64,000 nucleotides of DNA from Acidobacteriota bacterium (GCA_009838525.1 VXRJ01000035.1:133462-197461), one strand, 5' to 3'. Numbered from the stretch's first letter, positions 9,561-20,445 are shown. Notes: generated by a model not told the origin, from the sequence alone. Numbers and translations: made by a program.

Positions 9561-9641
9561 AGCGAAGCCGGAATCTAGGTGCAGCCTGGGCGTCGATCGT
9601 CCGATACAACGGACGATGATCGGGGGACAGGAGTGAGCCCG

Positions 9642-10238
9642 ATGCTGCAGCCGCCGCTACCGTTCGATCTCCTAGGCGCGGCCTCGATCCCGAAGCGGGT
9701 TGCCGCGACGGCGGCCGGGTCGGATTCGACGCGATTCGTTTCCGGCGAGAGGCTGCCCTTCCTGGGCCGCGGCATTCCGCTGGCAATCGAAACCGACCGG
9801 GAGATCCGCACGCCGCAGGTGCATTTCGAGATGAAGCGGTTCCGCGTGGTCCTGCCGCCTGGTCTGCCGGCTGACGATCGCGCCGACCGGATCCGCCACG
9901 CCTTCGTTGCCTGGTACCGGCGCGAGGCGGACCGGCGGCTGAACGACAGCGTCGAACGGTGGTACCCCCGATTCGACGTGGCGACGAAACCGCGGGTGCT
10001 CATTCGGGATCAGCGGCGGCGGTGGGGGAGTTGCGACCGGGACGGCACGCTGCGCCTCAACTGGCGAAACGTGATGCTGGAGCCGGGGCTGTTCGACTAT
10101 GTAGTCGCGCACGAACTGGCGCACCTGGCCGTCAGGAATCACTCGGACGCCTTCTGGAAGCACCTCACGAGCGTCATGCCGGACGCGCGCGCCCGCAGGC
10201 AGCGGCTGGCCGACGCGGGACGCCGCTTGCCCTTCTAG
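9642..10238 (+). CDS. YgjP-like metallopeptidase (DUF45 family)
   Basis: 198 aa. The C-terminal zinc peptidase core shows RRRWGSC, then DYVVAHELAHLAVRNHS (HExxH zinc site) and a downstream FWKHLTSVMPD helix, the arrangement of the YgjP/SprT-like DUF45 family. The natural substrate of the family is unknown. The ATG at 9642 has AGGAG (9629-9633) 8 bases upstream; an overlapping GTG at 9633 is less likely. Codon use resembles the neighbours. Confidence 0.85.
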   Translation: MLQPPLPFDLLGAASIPKRVAATAAGSDSTRFVSGERLPFLGRGIPLAIETDREIRTPQVHFEMKRFRVVLPPGLPADDRADRIRHAFVAWYRREADRRLNDSVERWYPRFDVATKPRVLIRDQRRRWGSCDRDGTLRLNWRNVMLEPGLFDYVVAHELAHLAVRNHSDAFWKHLTSVMPDARARRQRLADAGRRLPF

Positions 10239-10242
10239 CAGG

Positions 10243-10407
10243 CTATCGGCGGCGCACGAGCAGCCAGCCGAGGACGAAGACGGCGACGCCGGCGCCGAAG
10301 ATTCTCGGACTGGGTCCGAGCGGTCCGGCGGTGACGATCGAGACGAGCAGCAACCACATCCCGAGGAGCTGAAGGCCGCGGCCGACGTAGTAGACGACAC
10401 TGGGCAT
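10243..10407 (-). CDS. Small two-helix membrane protein, coupled to rarA
   Basis: 54 aa: MPSVVYYVGRGLQLLGM opens the first hydrophobic segment, then a PLGPSP turn, a second hydrophobic segment and a terminal RRR. Its ATG (10407-10405) shares one base with the rarA stop (TGATG), so translation is probably coupled. Hydrophobic helix-turn-helix character and the positive-inside tail support a real membrane protein. I cannot assign a family. Confidence 0.65.
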   Translation of the reverse strand: MPSVVYYVGRGLQLLGMWLLLVSIVTAGPLGPSPRIFGAGVAVFVLGWLLVRRR

Positions 10408-11774
10408 CAGCTCTCGCTTTCCTCGTCCGGGCGGCGCTTCTTCGCCTTCAACCGGATCCAGGCGTCCAGCCGGCGTGCAAGTTCCTTCTCGAAGCCGCGG
10501 CTCGCGGGACGGTAGTAGCGTCGGCCGGAGAGCACAGAGGGAAGACAGTCCATGCCGGTGACGGCGTCGGGGTCGTCGTGAGCGTACCGGTAGCCCTTTC
10601 CGTAGTCGAGCTCCCGCATCAGTCGGGTCGGGGCATTCCGGAGATGGAGGGGCACCGGCTCCGCGACGTCCTTCTGCGCATCCGCCGCCGCCTGGTTGTA
10701 GGCGGCATACACGGCATTGCTCTTCGGCGCGGTCGCGAGGTACGTGACGGCCTGGGCCAGCGCCGTGTTTCCCTCCGGCATGCCGATGAAGTGGGCGGCG
10801 TCCTTGGCCGCCACCGCAAGCGTCAGAGCCGCAGGATCGGCGTTGCCGACGTCTTCCGATGCGAAGCGGATGAGGCGCCGCGCGATGTAGAGGGGATCCT
10901 CGCCGGCCTCGAGCATTCGCGCGAGCCAGTAAACCCCCGCGTCCGGGTCGCTGTTCCGGAGTGACTTGTGGAGGGCCGAGATCAGGTTGAAATGTTCCTC
11001 GCCCGACTTGTCGTAGAGGAGCGAGCGTTTCTGCAGGGCCTTGGCGAGGAGCGTGCTGTCGATCCGGCCTCCGCCGTCCGGCCCCGCGGCGAGCGTCACC
11101 GCCAGCTCAAGCAGGTTCAGCCCGACCCGGGCGTCGCCGTTCGCATGCCGCGCGATCGCGGCCAGAGCCTCGTCGTCCGCCGCAACGCCGGTTCCGCCCA
11201 GTCCGCGCTCCGGGTCGTCGAGAGCGCGCCGGAGGATTGACGTCGTCGCCTCCGGCGCGAGCGGCTGCAGGACGAATACCCTGGATCGCGAGAGCAGGGC
11301 CGCGTTCACCTCGAACGAGGGGTTCTCGGTCGTCGCACCGATCAGCGTGATGTCGCCGGCCTCGACGCGCGGCAGGAAGGCGTCCTGCTGCGCCTTGTTG
11401 AAGCGGTGGATCTCGTCGACGAACAGAATGGTCCTGCGTCCCAGCCGGCGGCGCGCATCCTCGGCTTCCGCCATGACTCCCTTGATGTCCTTGATGCCCG
11501 AAAGAACCGCGCTGAACGCGATGAAGTGGGCCTCGGTCGCGCCGGCGATCAGACGCGCTATCGTCGTCTTCCCGGTGCCGGGCGGTCCCCAGAAGATGAT
11601 GGACTGGAGTGCGTCCTGTGCGATTGCCTCTCGCAGGGGCTGCCCCGGGGCGAGCAGTTCGGGCTGTCCTTCGATCTCGTCGAACGTCCGCGGCCGCATT
11701 CGTTCGGCGAGCGGCGCCCTTGCCGCGCTCCCGTGGTCCGGGTCGTCGAGATCGAACAGGCCGGCCGGCTTCAT
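10407..11774 (-). CDS. rarA: Replication-associated recombination protein A (AAA+ ATPase)
   Basis: 455 aa, the usual RarA/MgsA length. AAA+ motifs: Walker A GPPGTGKTTIARL, Walker B ILFVDEIHRFNK, sensor GATTENPSFEVN with arginine finger SRSRVF, and the C-terminal tetramer domain with LISALHKSLRNSDPDA. RarA acts at stalled replication forks. The ATG at 11774 overlaps the stop of the upstream methyltransferase by 4 bases (ATGA), so the two are translationally coupled, and a small membrane protein follows in the same operon. Confidence 0.95.
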   Translation of the reverse strand: MKPAGLFDLDDPDHGSAARAPLAERMRPRTFDEIEGQPELLAPGQPLREAIAQDALQSIIFWGPPGTGKTTIARLIAGATEAHFIAFSAVLSGIKDIKGVMAEAEDARRRLGRRTILFVDEIHRFNKAQQDAFLPRVEAGDITLIGATTENPSFEVNAALLSRSRVFVLQPLAPEATTSILRRALDDPERGLGGTGVAADDEALAAIARHANGDARVGLNLLELAVTLAAGPDGGGRIDSTLLAKALQKRSLLYDKSGEEHFNLISALHKSLRNSDPDAGVYWLARMLEAGEDPLYIARRLIRFASEDVGNADPAALTLAVAAKDAAHFIGMPEGNTALAQAVTYLATAPKSNAVYAAYNQAAADAQKDVAEPVPLHLRNAPTRLMRELDYGKGYRYAHDDPDAVTGMDCLPSVLSGRRYYRPASRGFEKELARRLDAWIRLKAKKRRPDEESES

Positions 11775-12619
11775 GGGTGCGCCATCCCGGCCGGCGCCGG
11801 CCGGTCCGCCGCGGTGCGCTGCCGGCGCGCCTCGTACGCGACGAGAGCCGCGGCAACCGCCGCATTGAGTGAATCGACGCCATCCGCCATCGGGATGGAG
11901 AGAATCACGTCGGCGGCGTCCGTCACCCCCGGATCGATCCCACCTCCCTCGCCGCCGATCATGACGACGGTCGGCGGCCGCAGATCCACCGCGTAGAGGG
12001 ACTCGCCGCCGCGCGGCGTCGCGGCGACGACGCGGCACCCTGCCGCCGCGGCGTGCGCGGCAAGGTCGTCGGCCCGCCCGACGTCCGCCACGGGAATCCG
12101 AAAGGTGCTGCCCATCGCGCCCCGCAGCGCCTTGTCCCCGAACGGATCCGCGCTCTCCGCCGAGACGATGACGCCGCTCGCCCCCGCCGCGTCCGCCGCC
12201 CGGACGATAGCCCCGAGATTGCCGGGGTCCTGCACTCCCGCCGGCGCCAGCACGCACCCTCTCGCGAGGACCGTGCGCCGTAACAGGTCGTCCACGGCGA
12301 TGGGGCAGTGTGTTGCCAGGGCGACCGCTCGTGACGGCGAGGCGGCACGGCTTACGGCGGACATCACCCGTTCGCTGCCGGCAACCAAGGCGACCCCGGC
12401 GGCCTGGCATGCCCGGACCAGCGCCGCCACCGCGGGGTCCGACTGGCGAAAGGCGGCCTGCGCCACGATCGCGGCCTCGATCTCCACCATCGCCCGAAGC
12501 GCGTCGGTCACGAGACGGACGCCGTCCAGCAGCAGATGGGTCCGAGCGCGGCGGCGGGCACGGGTCACCTCGCGGAAACGGATGACGAGTGGGTTCTGCC
12601 GGCTGCTGATTGTCTCCAA
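11771..12619 (-). CDS. TrmH/SpoU-family RNA 2'-O-methyltransferase
   Basis: 282 aa with an N-terminal substrate-binding domain (NPLVIRFREVTRARRRAR) and a SpoU catalytic domain: PGNLGAIVRAADAAGASGVI, MIGGEGGGIDPG and IPMADGVDSLNAAVAAAL are the three knot motifs. It probably methylates a ribose in 23S rRNA or a tRNA; the exact site is not readable. A TTG start at 12619 is proposed because a TACACT -10 lies 13 bases upstream and no coding character exists beyond it. An upstream ATG (12703) would run into the greA start region. First gene of an operon with rarA. Confidence 0.85.
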   Translation of the reverse strand: METISSRQNPLVIRFREVTRARRRARTHLLLDGVRLVTDALRAMVEIEAAIVAQAAFRQSDPAVAALVRACQAAGVALVAGSERVMSAVSRAASPSRAVALATHCPIAVDDLLRRTVLARGCVLAPAGVQDPGNLGAIVRAADAAGASGVIVSAESADPFGDKALRGAMGSTFRIPVADVGRADDLAAHAAAAGCRVVAATPRGGESLYAVDLRPPTVVMIGGEGGGIDPGVTDAADVILSIPMADGVDSLNAAVAAALVAYEARRQRTAADRPAPAGMAHP

Positions 12620-12632
12620 GGCAGGCGCGGTC

Positions 12633-12638
12633 AGTGTA
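12633..12638 (-). promoter_or_regulatory. -10-like element for the SpoU methyltransferase
   Basis: TACACT on the minus strand ends 13 bases before the proposed TTG start at 12619. The predicted transcript would begin about 7 bases before it, and there is no Shine-Dalgarno. Confidence 0.35.
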
Positions 12639-12710
12639 GCACCCGTGGCGAAACCCTCCACAAACTGTGCTACGCTGTGAATCGCCTCTGGATCCCGGTC
12701 CATCGCCCGC

Positions 12711-13175
12711 ATGAAGGCACGGCTCATCAAACGGTTCGAAGACGAAATCGCCACGCTCGATCGCGAGCTGAAGCACGAACTCCCGAAAGAGATCCAGCGT
12801 GCGCGGGAGCTGGGTGATCTGCGCGAGAACGCCGAGTACCATGCCGCCAAGGAACGGCAGCGCCTGGTGGAAGCGCGTATCGGCATGCTGCGGGCCCGCG
12901 TGTCGGAACTGTCGCTCATGAACCTCGACAGCCTCCCGCATGACCGGGCCGGTTTAGGTTCCCGGGTGGAGTTGCGCGGCGTCGATGGGGAGACGGTCAG
13001 CTACGAGCTGGTGATGCCGGAGGATGCCGACCCGTCCAAGGGGTGGGTCTCCACCGCGTCGCCGATCGGCCGGGCGATCGTCGGTAGGGAAGAAGGGGAC
13101 GAGATTCAGGTGACCACCCCGGCGGGCGTTCGTGACTTCGAATTGATCAGGTTGACCACCCTCCACGAGGTGTAA
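12711..13175 (+). CDS. greA: Transcription elongation factor GreA family
   Basis: 154 aa, near the usual 158. The N-terminal coiled coil carries the acidic tip DLRENAEYHAAKERQ that stimulates transcript cleavage by stalled RNA polymerase. The C-terminal FKBP-like domain shows GSRVELR, SPIGRAIVGREEGDE and IQVTTPAG. The gene diverges from the methyltransferase operon. No clear Shine-Dalgarno precedes the ATG. Confidence 0.93.
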   Translation: MKARLIKRFEDEIATLDRELKHELPKEIQRARELGDLRENAEYHAAKERQRLVEARIGMLRARVSELSLMNLDSLPHDRAGLGSRVELRGVDGETVSYELVMPEDADPSKGWVSTASPIGRAIVGREEGDEIQVTTPAGVRDFELIRLTTLHEV

Positions 13176-13184
13176 CGTCCGGCC

Positions 13185-14723
13185 GTGCCAGTTGCCGAGT
13201 CGTCGCATCGCTACATACCGCAGTTGCGAACCGCGCTCGTGTTGACGGGCACCGGCACCGCCGGCGCGTACCACGCCGGCGTGCTCCGCGCCCTTTCGGA
13301 GGCGGGCGTGAAGATCGACTTGATTGCCGGGCGCGGCATCGGGGCGGTCGGTGCGCTGTTCGCAGCGGTGGACGGCGGCGCGCGGCTCTGGGAGGACGGC
13401 GGCCGATGGCGGGGGCGCGGCGTCCGCAAGCTGTATCGGTGGCGCCGCTCGCTCCGGATCGCCACGTGGATTCTCGCCGCCATTCTCGCCGCCCTGGCAG
13501 TCCCGCTGCTGGCGTTGGCCGGAGCGGCGGTCGTCTATCCCGCGAGCTACTTCCTCGGGCTTCTGGGGATCGACGCGGGGGCGGCGGTGGCCGCCGCGTA
13601 CGGCCGACTGCTTGCGGCGCAGTTCGATCCGTCCGGCCTCTCCGGCTACATCTCGCGGCTCGTGGTAGCGGCCGTCGCGACGCTTCTGGCGTTTCTGCTG
13701 ATTGACGCATTCCAGACCAAGACCCGATCGCATCGGCGCCGCCGTGCCCGGGGCGGCCTTTGGTGGCGGCTGGTCGGCACGCCGCTAGACCGGCAGGCGC
13801 CGGCCGACTGGTTCATCGGCGGGCTCTGGGAATTGATGCGTGGAGCCGCGTCCGTCGCTCCGCCCGGGCGGGACGACCTGGGAAAGCGCTACGCCGAGTT
13901 GTTGTCCGACAACCTGGGGCATCCCGGTTTCCGCGAGCTGCTCGTGCTTGTGCACGATGTCGACGCCCGGCGGGACATCGCGTTCGGCCTGCTGGGCGAA
14001 CCGTACCGCGCGGCCTTCTTTCAGGGCGCCGCGGACGACCCTGACCGGCCGCTGGAAGCGATCGACGCGAGCGGCGATGCGGGCCGCCATCTGATGGACG
14101 CGCTGGTGGGTGCGCTGAGCGTTCCGGTGGTGACCGACCCGCATCTTGTGGCGTTCGCGGCGGAGAGCGCCTGGCGGGGCGAGACGCATCGGCTGTGCGA
14201 CCGGTTCGAGGGGACCGCGCGCCTGCTCGACGACGTGGCGCGGGCCGGAGCGACGCAGGTGATCGTTGTTTCCGCCGTTCCCGCCGCCGCCGGCCCGCAC
14301 GCGCTGGATGCCGATCGCCGCGACATGCGGGGCCGGGCGGGACAGTACCTGGTCGGCCTGGAGACCGCCGCGCTGCAGGACGCCATCGCGAGCCGGCGTG
14401 ATCGCTTCTCGGCGGTGTTCGAGGTGCGGCCCTCCCACAATCCGATCGGCCCTTTTGATTTCGACGGCTGCTACGACGAGCGCTCCGACCGGCGCGTTGC
14501 GCTCGCCGAGCTGCTCAACCGGGGCTACGAGGACGGGGGCTCGCAGTTCGTCGATGCGGTGGTGGGAGCCAGCGGCGAACTGATCGAAACGCCGCAGGGC
14601 GAGCGCTCGGCCGCAACGGAGCCGTCGCTGTCGGAACGCCTGGCGGGTCATGGCGGGACGCCCGTGATCGACCCGACGCCGCCCGGATCCGCCGGCCCGG
14701 CCAGCTTGTTCCCCGACGACTAG
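13185..14723 (+). CDS. Patatin-like membrane protein, probably catalytically inactive
   Basis: 512 aa, GTG start 9 bases after greA. The N-terminus has the patatin glycine loop (LVLTGTGTAGAYHAGVL), but the nucleophile elbow reads G49-R-G51-I-G53, so the catalytic Ser of GxSxG is Gly. Two or three hydrophobic segments (about residues 85-125 and 155-175) are inserted and would anchor it in a membrane. The C-terminal part (FDFDGCYDERSDRR) could be the region of the family's Asp. The patatin assignment is moderate; loss of lipase activity is inference. Confidence 0.7.
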   Translation: MPVAESSHRYIPQLRTALVLTGTGTAGAYHAGVLRALSEAGVKIDLIAGRGIGAVGALFAAVDGGARLWEDGGRWRGRGVRKLYRWRRSLRIATWILAAILAALAVPLLALAGAAVVYPASYFLGLLGIDAGAAVAAAYGRLLAAQFDPSGLSGYISRLVVAAVATLLAFLLIDAFQTKTRSHRRRRARGGLWWRLVGTPLDRQAPADWFIGGLWELMRGAASVAPPGRDDLGKRYAELLSDNLGHPGFRELLVLVHDVDARRDIAFGLLGEPYRAAFFQGAADDPDRPLEAIDASGDAGRHLMDALVGALSVPVVTDPHLVAFAAESAWRGETHRLCDRFEGTARLLDDVARAGATQVIVVSAVPAAAGPHALDADRRDMRGRAGQYLVGLETAALQDAIASRRDRFSAVFEVRPSHNPIGPFDFDGCYDERSDRRVALAELLNRGYEDGGSQFVDAVVGASGELIETPQGERSAATEPSLSERLAGHGGTPVIDPTPPGSAGPASLFPDD

Positions 14724-14738
14724 CTGGCGCGGTTGAAT

Positions 14739-14777
14739 GCCGGCCTGGAGGCCGGCGCACCGGAGGCCGGCGCACCG
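14739..14777. repeat. Palindromic repeat family A, copy 2
   Basis: GCCGGCC-TGGA-GGCCGGC at 14739-14756, 15 bases after the patatin-like stop, followed by a partial direct repeat of its right arm (GGAGGCCGGCGCACC twice, 14747-14761 and 14763-14777). It sits between two convergent genes and could terminate both. Confidence 0.6.
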
Positions 14778-14782
14778 TAGTG

Positions 14783-15838
14783 CTAGGAACGGCGGTCGGC
14801 GCCGCCACCGCGACGCGGCTCGGAAAGGAACTCCCGTGCGAGACTTCCGAGCCGTGAGGCGATCGCCTCCTCACCGGCGGCCCCGAAGGTCGTCTCGAAA
14901 TCTGCAAGCGGCATGACCGCCTTTGCCATCGAGCGGTGCCCCCCGGCGCTGCCGATCGTATTGAAGAGCCTGGTGACGAACCGGCCGGCGTTACGCGAGT
15001 AGCCCAGGTTGCGGACCGACACGATCAGATTCCCGTTCAGGACCCCGGAGACTACCGACCACTGCACCTCGTCGATCTGCAACAGGTAGTCGGCGACGAA
15101 GGGCACCAGGTCCTCGCGCGGCAGTTCCCCGAGGTGTGCGGCGAACACCTGATCGTGCACTTCGCCGGATTGCGCCGCGCGGGCGACGTAGCGCAGCCGC
15201 TCGAGGGTGATGGAGCCTTCCATCTTCCGGACCAGCGCGGTGTCGGCAAGCGGGTAGAGGTATGTGAACGCCTGGAGATCGCTTTGGTTGGTTTGCCGCG
15301 ACAGAAAGAGCGTGTCCGACTTGATCGCATAGAGCATCGCCGTCGCGATGCGCTCGGAGATGTTGACATCCACCGCCCGCAGGTGCTCCGTCAGAATCGT
15401 GGCGGTCGAGCCGTAGTCGGGCCGGATGTCCCGGAAGCGGGCCTTGTAGCCGGGCCGCTGGGGATGGTGATCCACCACCAGGTCGGCACTGTCGAGTAAA
15501 CCGCCGAAGTAGCTGGGCTGCACGTCGACCGTCACGATGCGGTCGTACGACCCGAGAGACTCCGCCGTCAGCGGTTCCACTTCGATGTCGAGCAGCTCCG
15601 CCATGCGCAGGTTCTCGGGGCGCGTGACGCCGTGGAACGCGCCCAGTATGGCCGTGGTCTTGTTCCGGTGAAGCAGCGCGCGCATGGCGAGACCGCTCGC
15701 CAGGGCGTCCGGGTCGGGATCGTGATGCAGAAGGATCAGGACGCGGCCGGCATCGTCGAAATGGTGTTGGTACCGCTCGACGAGCGTTCGAAGGGAGGGC
15801 TCGGCTTTCTCCGCAAGCTCCACCTTCGCCTGCTTCAT
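14783..15838 (-). CDS. DHH-family phosphoesterase (NrnA-like)
   Basis: 351 aa. The N-terminal DHH domain has LLHHDPDPDALASG (DHH-like metal site), IVTVDVQPS and LVVDHHPQ; a DHHA1-like C-terminal domain ends with GSAGGHRSMAKAVMP. This family includes oligoribonuclease/pAp phosphatase NrnA and c-di-AMP-type phosphodiesterases, and the sequence does not decide which. The start at 15838 is preceded by a TATAAT with only about 6 bases of leader. Confidence 0.85.
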   Translation of the reverse strand: MKQAKVELAEKAEPSLRTLVERYQHHFDDAGRVLILLHHDPDPDALASGLAMRALLHRNKTTAILGAFHGVTRPENLRMAELLDIEVEPLTAESLGSYDRIVTVDVQPSYFGGLLDSADLVVDHHPQRPGYKARFRDIRPDYGSTATILTEHLRAVDVNISERIATAMLYAIKSDTLFLSRQTNQSDLQAFTYLYPLADTALVRKMEGSITLERLRYVARAAQSGEVHDQVFAAHLGELPREDLVPFVADYLLQIDEVQWSVVSGVLNGNLIVSVRNLGYSRNAGRFVTRLFNTIGSAGGHRSMAKAVMPLADFETTFGAAGEEAIASRLGSLAREFLSEPRRGGGADRRS

Positions 15839-15850
15839 GACGACAAGAGG

Positions 15851-15856
15851 ATTATA
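15851..15856 (-). promoter_or_regulatory. -10 element (TATAAT) for the DHH phosphoesterase
   Basis: Perfect TATAAT on the minus strand, ending 12 bases before the ATG at 15838. The predicted leader is about 6 bases with no ribosome site. No -35 consensus is visible. Confidence 0.45.
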
Positions 15857-15911
15857 AGCGTGGTCGATACGGACCGGCGCGTGACGCTGCGCCGGCCCGT
15901 CGTCGCTGCGG

Positions 15912-15917
15912 TATCAT
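15912..15917 (+). promoter_or_regulatory. -10-like element for the VWA gene at 15927
   Basis: TATCAT ends 9 bases before the ATG, so transcription would start about 3 bases before it. There is no Shine-Dalgarno between. With the DHH promoter it forms a compact divergent pair. Confidence 0.45.
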
Positions 15918-15926
15918 CAGCGCACG

Positions 15927-16934
15927 ATGACGCGAGTCCGCCGGGGCGCCCAGCCGGGTTTCCTGCCCGCCACCGGCTGGATCGCGGCCCTGGCCATCGT
16001 GTTTAGCGCAACCGGGGCGGCGGCCCAGCGTCCCACCTTCACGAGCGGCATCGACCTGGTCCACGTCGGCGTGACGATCACCGACGACGACGGCAACCTG
16101 ATAACCGACCTCACGGTCGACGACTTCGACGTGCTGGAGGATGGCCAGCCCCAGGAGATCAGCTATTTCTCGGTCGGCCTGGAGAGCGACGCGGAACTGA
16201 TCCCTCTTCACCTCGGTCTGCTGTTCGACATGAGCGAGAGCATGGGACGGAGCGAACGGTTCCAGAAGACCGCCGCCATCCGTTTCCTCAACACGCTCAC
16301 CTATGCCGCCGACATGACGGTGGTTGATTTCGACACCGAAGTGCGCGTCGGCCGGTACGGCCAGGCGGATTTCGGCCGGCTCATCGAGCGGATTCGGGGC
16401 CGGCGCCCCGGGGGCTACACCGCGCTCTACGACGCGCTCGGCGTCTATCTGGACGGGGCCTTCGAGCAGGATGGACGAAAGGTGCTGGTGCTCTACACGG
16501 ACGGCGAGGATACCCGGAGCCGGTTGACGATCCGGGAAGCGCGCGACCTGCTGCGCGCGTCCGACGTCACCGTGTACGCGGTCGGATTCCAGGAGTCGCT
16601 CAGGTCGCGCCAACGGTTACGCCAGCGGGTGCTGCTGAACCAGTTGACGGAGCTCACGGGCGGCTATTCGTACTTCCCGAACACCGTCGACGAACTTGAC
16701 GAAATCTACGCCCGGATTGCCGAGGAACTCGACGGGCGCTACTCGCTCGGTTTCGTCTCGGCCAATGGGCGCCGTGACGGCACCTGGCGGGAGCTGGAGG
16801 TACGCCTGCGGGATCCGGATCGCCGCGACGAGCTGCGCGATGCGCGAATCCGGGTGCGCGAAGGCTACTTCGCTCCGTGGAGCGAGGCGGAGGCCGAGGG
16901 CGAAGCCGCGCCGGACCGCGACGACGGGCGCTGA
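15927..16934 (+). CDS. VWA-domain protein, acidobacterial type, intact MIDAS
   Basis: 335 aa with a signal peptide ending near AAAQR. An N-terminal module ([19 protein letters not shown]) is followed by a von Willebrand A domain with a complete metal site ([10 protein letters not shown] gives DxSxS) and [11 protein letters not shown]. The C-terminal part ends [16 protein letters not shown]. The layout matches the VWFA-related family common in Acidobacteriota. Probably exported and a binding or adhesion protein; the partner is unknown. The uvrB start follows 8 bases after its stop. Confidence 0.85.
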   Translation: MTRVRRGAQPGFLPATGWIAALAIVFSATGAAAQRPTFTSGIDLVHVGVTITDDDGNLITDLTVDDFDVLEDGQPQEISYFSVGLESDAELIPLHLGLLFDMSESMGRSERFQKTAAIRFLNTLTYAADMTVVDFDTEVRVGRYGQADFGRLIERIRGRRPGGYTALYDALGVYLDGAFEQDGRKVLVLYTDGEDTRSRLTIREARDLLRASDVTVYAVGFQESLRSRQRLRQRVLLNQLTELTGGYSYFPNTVDELDEIYARIAEELDGRYSLGFVSANGRRDGTWRELEVRLRDPDRRDELRDARIRVREGYFAPWSEAEAEGEAAPDRDDGR

Positions 16935-16942
16935 TCGCTCGC

Positions 16943-18952
<2,010 letters not shown>

Positions 18953-19007
18953 AACGGCGCCTGCGTCCGAGAAGAATATGAGAAGATCAAACAGGAGGAA
19001 AGACGGG

Positions 19008-19331
19008 ATGAGCAGAGATTCTGATGGTAATGCGGCGATGGTCCTCGTGGCTTTCGTCATGGGTGCGGTAACCGGCGCGGCGGTCGCGCTGCTCTGTGCG
19101 CCGGCGACCGGCGAGGAGACCCGGCGTATGCTGAACGACCGGGCCCGTGAGGGGCGCGATCTCGCGGTGAATGCTGCGGAGAAGGGACGCACCATGGCGG
19201 TCGACGCCGCGCAGCGCGGCCGTGAGTTCGTGCGCGAGCAGCGGGAGCACCTGACCGAGGCCATCGATCGCGGCAAGGCTGCCTACGCCCGGGTCTCGGG
19301 CGGCCCGGACGTGGAAGACGAGCAGAGCTGA
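19008..19331 (+). CDS. YtxH-like membrane protein
   Basis: 107 aa. An N-terminal transmembrane segment (MVLVAFVMGAVTGAAVALL) is followed by APATGEETRRML, the signature stretch of YtxH-type proteins, and then an amphipathic, alanine-rich charged helix. Role unknown; often described as stress-related. ATG 19008 has AGGAGG (18993-18998) upstream. The next gene starts 4 bases later and encodes a similar anchored coiled coil. Confidence 0.8.
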   Translation: MSRDSDGNAAMVLVAFVMGAVTGAAVALLCAPATGEETRRMLNDRAREGRDLAVNAAEKGRTMAVDAAQRGREFVREQREHLTEAIDRGKAAYARVSGGPDVEDEQS

Positions 19332-19334
19332 CGG

Positions 19335-19775
19335 ATGCTCGCGGACCCACAGTCGCTGCAGTTGACGCTGCTGGCCGTGATCGCGGGGGCCACCGCCATC
19401 ATGGCGATCGTGCAGATCGCGCTGCTGATCGCCGGCGTCCGGCTCGCCCGGCGGGTGCAGGATCTCGCGGATACGGTTGAGAACGACATCCGCCCGGCGC
19501 TCGGAAAACTCGAGCGCGTGAGCGATGAGGCGACTCGAGTCGTCACTGCGGCGGCCGATCTCGCGGAGCAGTCGAAAGCGTTTCTTGATCGCGTGGGCGG
19601 TCGCGTGGACGGCCTCATGTCCGCCGCGCGCCTCGTCCTGGGAGGACGGGGTATGGCTGCCTTTGCCGGTGTTCGCGCTGCGGTCGAGTCGTTCGTGGGC
19701 GGTAACGGGCCCGCCCCGGCGACGGGAGGGCAGACGCCGCCCGGACCGCGGTCCGGAGACGCCGTTCAACGCTGA
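19335..19775 (+). CDS. Membrane-anchored coiled-coil protein (DUF948-like)
   Basis: 146 aa. One N-terminal transmembrane segment (TLLAVIAGATAIMAIVQIAL), then a predicted helix with heptad-like spacing (ARRVQDLADTVENDIRPALG) and a Pro/Gly-rich tail. It resembles DUF948 proteins, which often neighbour YtxH genes, as here. The function is unknown. Confidence 0.7.
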   Translation: MLADPQSLQLTLLAVIAGATAIMAIVQIALLIAGVRLARRVQDLADTVENDIRPALGKLERVSDEATRVVTAAADLAEQSKAFLDRVGGRVDGLMSAARLVLGGRGMAAFAGVRAAVESFVGGNGPAPATGGQTPPGPRSGDAVQR

Positions 19776-19857
19776 TCTTGTGTTCCGGCGTTGACGACGC
19801 GCCCCGGCGGTGGTAGAAACGGGTTGTTACGAACCGATGTCGGGGAGGAGAGTCGCC

Positions 19858-20331
19858 ATGACTATCCAAGAGAGATTCCGTGTAGTGTCGGTGGTGCTGG
19901 CTGCAACGGCGGTCGTGTTGAGCGGCTCGGTGGCGCTGGCTCAGGAGTCGGGCAGTCTGGCGAGCGAGCTGTCGGAGGTCCTCAACGCGGCGGGCCTCGA
20001 CGCCATCGCGGCGCAGGATACGGAGGGCGATGACCGGTTTGTCGCCGCCCTTGCGTTTCCTGGGCAGCTCCTGGTGGTATCGGCCCGCTACGAAGTGCCG
20101 ATGTACGTGCAGCAGAAGATAGAGGACGCGCAGTACCGCGAGGTCTATATCGACCTGAACGCGGCGTCGATAGCGGAAACGAAGATCCTGATCACCGATG
20201 TCGGCGCCGACGGGCTCACCGAGTCCGACATGGTCGACACCGGTGCCGGTCCCGCGCCGTTCGACGGCGACGCGGACGCCGACGCCCAGTACGCGCGGAT
20301 GTTGCGTGCGTTGATCGAACAGGCGCGGTAG
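19858..20331 (+). CDS. Secreted hypothetical protein
   Basis: 157 aa with a signal peptide ending near VALAQES. The mature part is acidic, with alternating hydrophobic strands (FPGQLLVVSARYEVPMYVQQ) and VYIDLNAASIAETKILITDV, then an Asp/Ala-rich loop. I do not recognise the family. The ATG at 19858 is supported by GGGGAGGAG upstream. A tRNA gene follows 14 bases after the stop. Confidence 0.75.
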   Translation: MTIQERFRVVSVVLAATAVVLSGSVALAQESGSLASELSEVLNAAGLDAIAAQDTEGDDRFVAALAFPGQLLVVSARYEVPMYVQQKIEDAQYREVYIDLNAASIAETKILITDVGADGLTESDMVDTGAGPAPFDGDADADAQYARMLRALIEQAR

Positions 20332-20345
20332 TCGTTCCCAAGGTC

Positions 20346-20420
20346 GGGCGCTTGGCTCAGCGGTAGAGCATCGCCTTCACACGGCGGGGGTCAGTGGTTC
20401 GAATCCACTAGCGCCCACCA
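20346..20420 (+). tRNA. tRNA-Val (anticodon CAC)
   Basis: A 75-base cloverleaf read by eye: acceptor GGGCGCT/AGCGCCC, D-arm GCTC/GAGC, anticodon stem TCGCC/GGCGG around loop TTCACAC, T-arm AGTGG/CCACT with TTCGAAT. The CCA end is encoded. The CAC anticodon reads GUG (valine). Confidence 0.95.
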
Positions 20421-20445
20421 TTCTCCGGCCTCAGCCCAAGGCTTC

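Noticed and set aside
12619-12703. ATG start for the SpoU methyltransferase at 12703
   Set aside because: It lies 8 bases from the greA start and in the probable promoter region; the extra residues have no family similarity.
20346-20420. Integrated element at tRNA-Val
   Set aside because: No integrase, no repeat of the tRNA end and normal housekeeping genes on both sides.
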